Source: Moorena producens 3L
Lineage (GTDB): Bacteria > Cyanobacteriota > Cyanobacteriia > Cyanobacteriales > Coleofasciculaceae
NCBI RefSeq assembly: GCF_000211815.1
Contig: NZ_GL890924.1
Span: 1-23,052, forward strand
DNA length: 23,052 nt
Direction of reading: 5' to 3'
Made by a program: the position numbers and the translations under genes. How positions within the stretch are numbered: the first letter of the stretch is position 1; each line of letters begins with the position of its first letter. This document shows, in pieces, positions 21,964 through 23,052 of the stretch. The notes under the pieces were generated by a model. It was not told the origin of the DNA, ran no database searches, and saw nothing but the letters and a program-made list of their open reading frames with translations.

Positions 21964-22893
21964 ATGTATAAACTCAAGCTAGCGTTGTACAAACCTTCTT
22001 TGATCTTGGCCCTTGCCTGGGTACTACTTAATTTCACCATTTACCCTCTACGAGCGCGTTCGCAGTCTGTTGCCCTAAACAGCAACTCTGTCACAAATAG
22101 TTTCTCCCGATCCGATACTCCATCAGGTCAACCAGATGTAGACTTTGGGGGTGATAGCAGAACTGATCAGATCACAACAGCTGGAGGACGTTTATATTTC
22201 CTCCCACCAGACTACACTACACCAAATGCTACACAAAATCAAGACTTTGATGATGTGGGCAGACCACCGAAACGAACATCAGGAGGATCACGTGGTCTGT
22301 GTTCGGATCAGCTGATTGCTATAGTCCCTGGTAGTAGCGAGATTGTCGAGGCAACGGGCAACTGTAGTAATGATTCCAACTCTTCCTTAGCACTGACCTT
22401 AGCTGAGTCTCCTACCTTTTGGTTTTATGTTCCTGAACAGTCTACTCGTGAACTAACGGTAGAGTTTGTACTGCTCAATCAGAACCAACAGGCTGTACTA
22501 GTAAAATCGATCACCTTATCTGGAACTCCTGGTATTGTCCGTGTTCGATTGAACCAACCCCTACAAACTGACCAGCTATATCGATGGCAGTTCTCTGTTT
22601 TAGTTAATCCCCAAAACCCGTCTGGGAATCCCACGGTGGAAGGATTAGTCAAACGAATCACAGCAGACTCTACCCTCAGTAGTAAGCTAAACGCTGCTAC
22701 TTCGCCACGGGACCGTATTGCTATTTATGCGAGCCACGGTATTTGGCATGATGCGATGACAGCCTTAGCTCAACTACGGTCCCAGAAACCAGAGGATTCT
22801 AGGTTAGAACGGGATTGGGAGGATTTCCTAGGTTCCGTGGGTTTGCGTGCGATCGCAGTCAAACCCCTAGTTGATTGTTGTATAGCAAAGTGA
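21964..22893 (+). CDS. Secreted DUF928 family protein
   Basis: A 309-residue protein of a cyanobacterial family without known biochemical role. The N-terminus has a signal-peptide shape (Lys-rich start, hydrophobic core at about 11-28, RARS after it), so export is likely. After a Ser/Asn/Gly-rich spacer (35-105) the DUF928 domain runs from about 110 to 235: RGLC (110-113), ESPTFWFYVPE (148-158), the GTPGIV turn (187-192) and LYRWQFSVLVNPQNPSGNP. The C-terminal 80 residues are helical (TSPRDRIAIYASHGIWHDAM, AQLRSQKPED). In cyanobacteria DUF928 genes often accompany CHAT or CHASE2 genes, as here. The heptamer array at the window end starts at its stop codon (TGA 22891-22893), so the last residues may be altered. 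Confidence 0.9.
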   Translation: MYKLKLALYKPSLILALAWVLLNFTIYPLRARSQSVALNSNSVTNSFSRSDTPSGQPDVDFGGDSRTDQITTAGGRLYFLPPDYTTPNATQNQDFDDVGRPPKRTSGGSRGLCSDQLIAIVPGSSEIVEATGNCSNDSNSSLALTLAESPTFWFYVPEQSTRELTVEFVLLNQNQQAVLVKSITLSGTPGIVRVRLNQPLQTDQLYRWQFSVLVNPQNPSGNPTVEGLVKRITADSTLSSKLNAATSPRDRIAIYASHGIWHDAMTALAQLRSQKPEDSRLERDWEDFLGSVGLRAIAVKPLVDCCIAK

Positions 22894-23052
22894 GTCGGGA
22901 GTCGGGAGTCGGGAGTCGGGAGTCGGAACCCACCCCTAACCCCTCCCAGGAGGGGAACGGGAGTCGGGAGTCGGAACCCACCCCTAACCCCTCCCAGGAG
23001 GGGAACGGGAGTCGGGAGTCGGGAGTCGGGAGTCGGGAGTCGGGAGTCGGGA
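22892..23052 (+). repeat. GAGTCGG heptamer array with two hairpin inserts, runs off the window
   Basis: GAGTCGG units are interrupted by two copies, 48 bp apart, of a segment with a CCCCTCC-CA-GGAGGGG hairpin (22940-22955 and 22988-23003). The inverse of the heptamer (CCCGACT) surrounds the palindrome at 18607. The array starts within the DUF928 stop codon. Confidence 0.95.

Overview
The window looks like chromosomal DNA of a large-genome filamentous cyanobacterium, most like Moorena (Moorea)/Lyngbya-type marine genera. The octamer GCGATCGC (HIP1) recurs throughout. Gaps are packed with heptanucleotide tandem repeats and small dispersed palindromes (for example TTCGCGTAGCGTGGCC-type elements). 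Several proteins belong to families found mostly or only in cyanobacteria (DUF1822, DUF928, a small DUF6737-like membrane protein, a sigma-70-like protein). The genus is an inference from repeat style, not proven.

Layout. (1) About 1-6100, plus strand: a probable IS200/IS605 right-end remnant, a small membrane protein, a zinc-ribbon/PP2C phosphatase with one membrane span, a CHAT caspase-like protease with a C-terminal FHA domain, and an acidic protein of unknown function. (2) About 6550-14590, minus strand: cdsA, cbiT, an Orn/Lys/Arg decarboxylase-family enzyme, an excisionase-like HTH protein with an unusual array of about 123-bp upstream repeats, a 7-bladed WD40 protein broken by a one-base frameshift, and a gamma-glutamyltransferase. 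(3) About 14760-22893, plus strand: sigma-70-like protein, DUF1822 protein, CHAT-CHASE2 membrane protease and secreted DUF928 protein.

Two gene sets may work as systems. The first pairs a PP2C Ser/Thr phosphatase (eraser) with a CHAT protease carrying a phosphothreonine-reading FHA domain, which suggests phosphorylation-gated proteolysis. The second (sigma-like, DUF1822, CHAT-CHASE2, DUF928) has the parts of a transmembrane signalling route: an external CHASE2 sensor, a cytosolic CHAT protease, a possible sigma/partner pair and a secreted protein. Both functional models are inference; the domain calls come from motifs visible in the translations.

A second theme is repeat expansion inside genes. 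Five coding regions carry in-frame micro- or minisatellites, mostly in linkers. In one gene a palindromic element sits inside a heptamer array and the frame stays open. The long gaps (10820-11936, 18174-18731, 21036-21963) consist largely of nested repeats.
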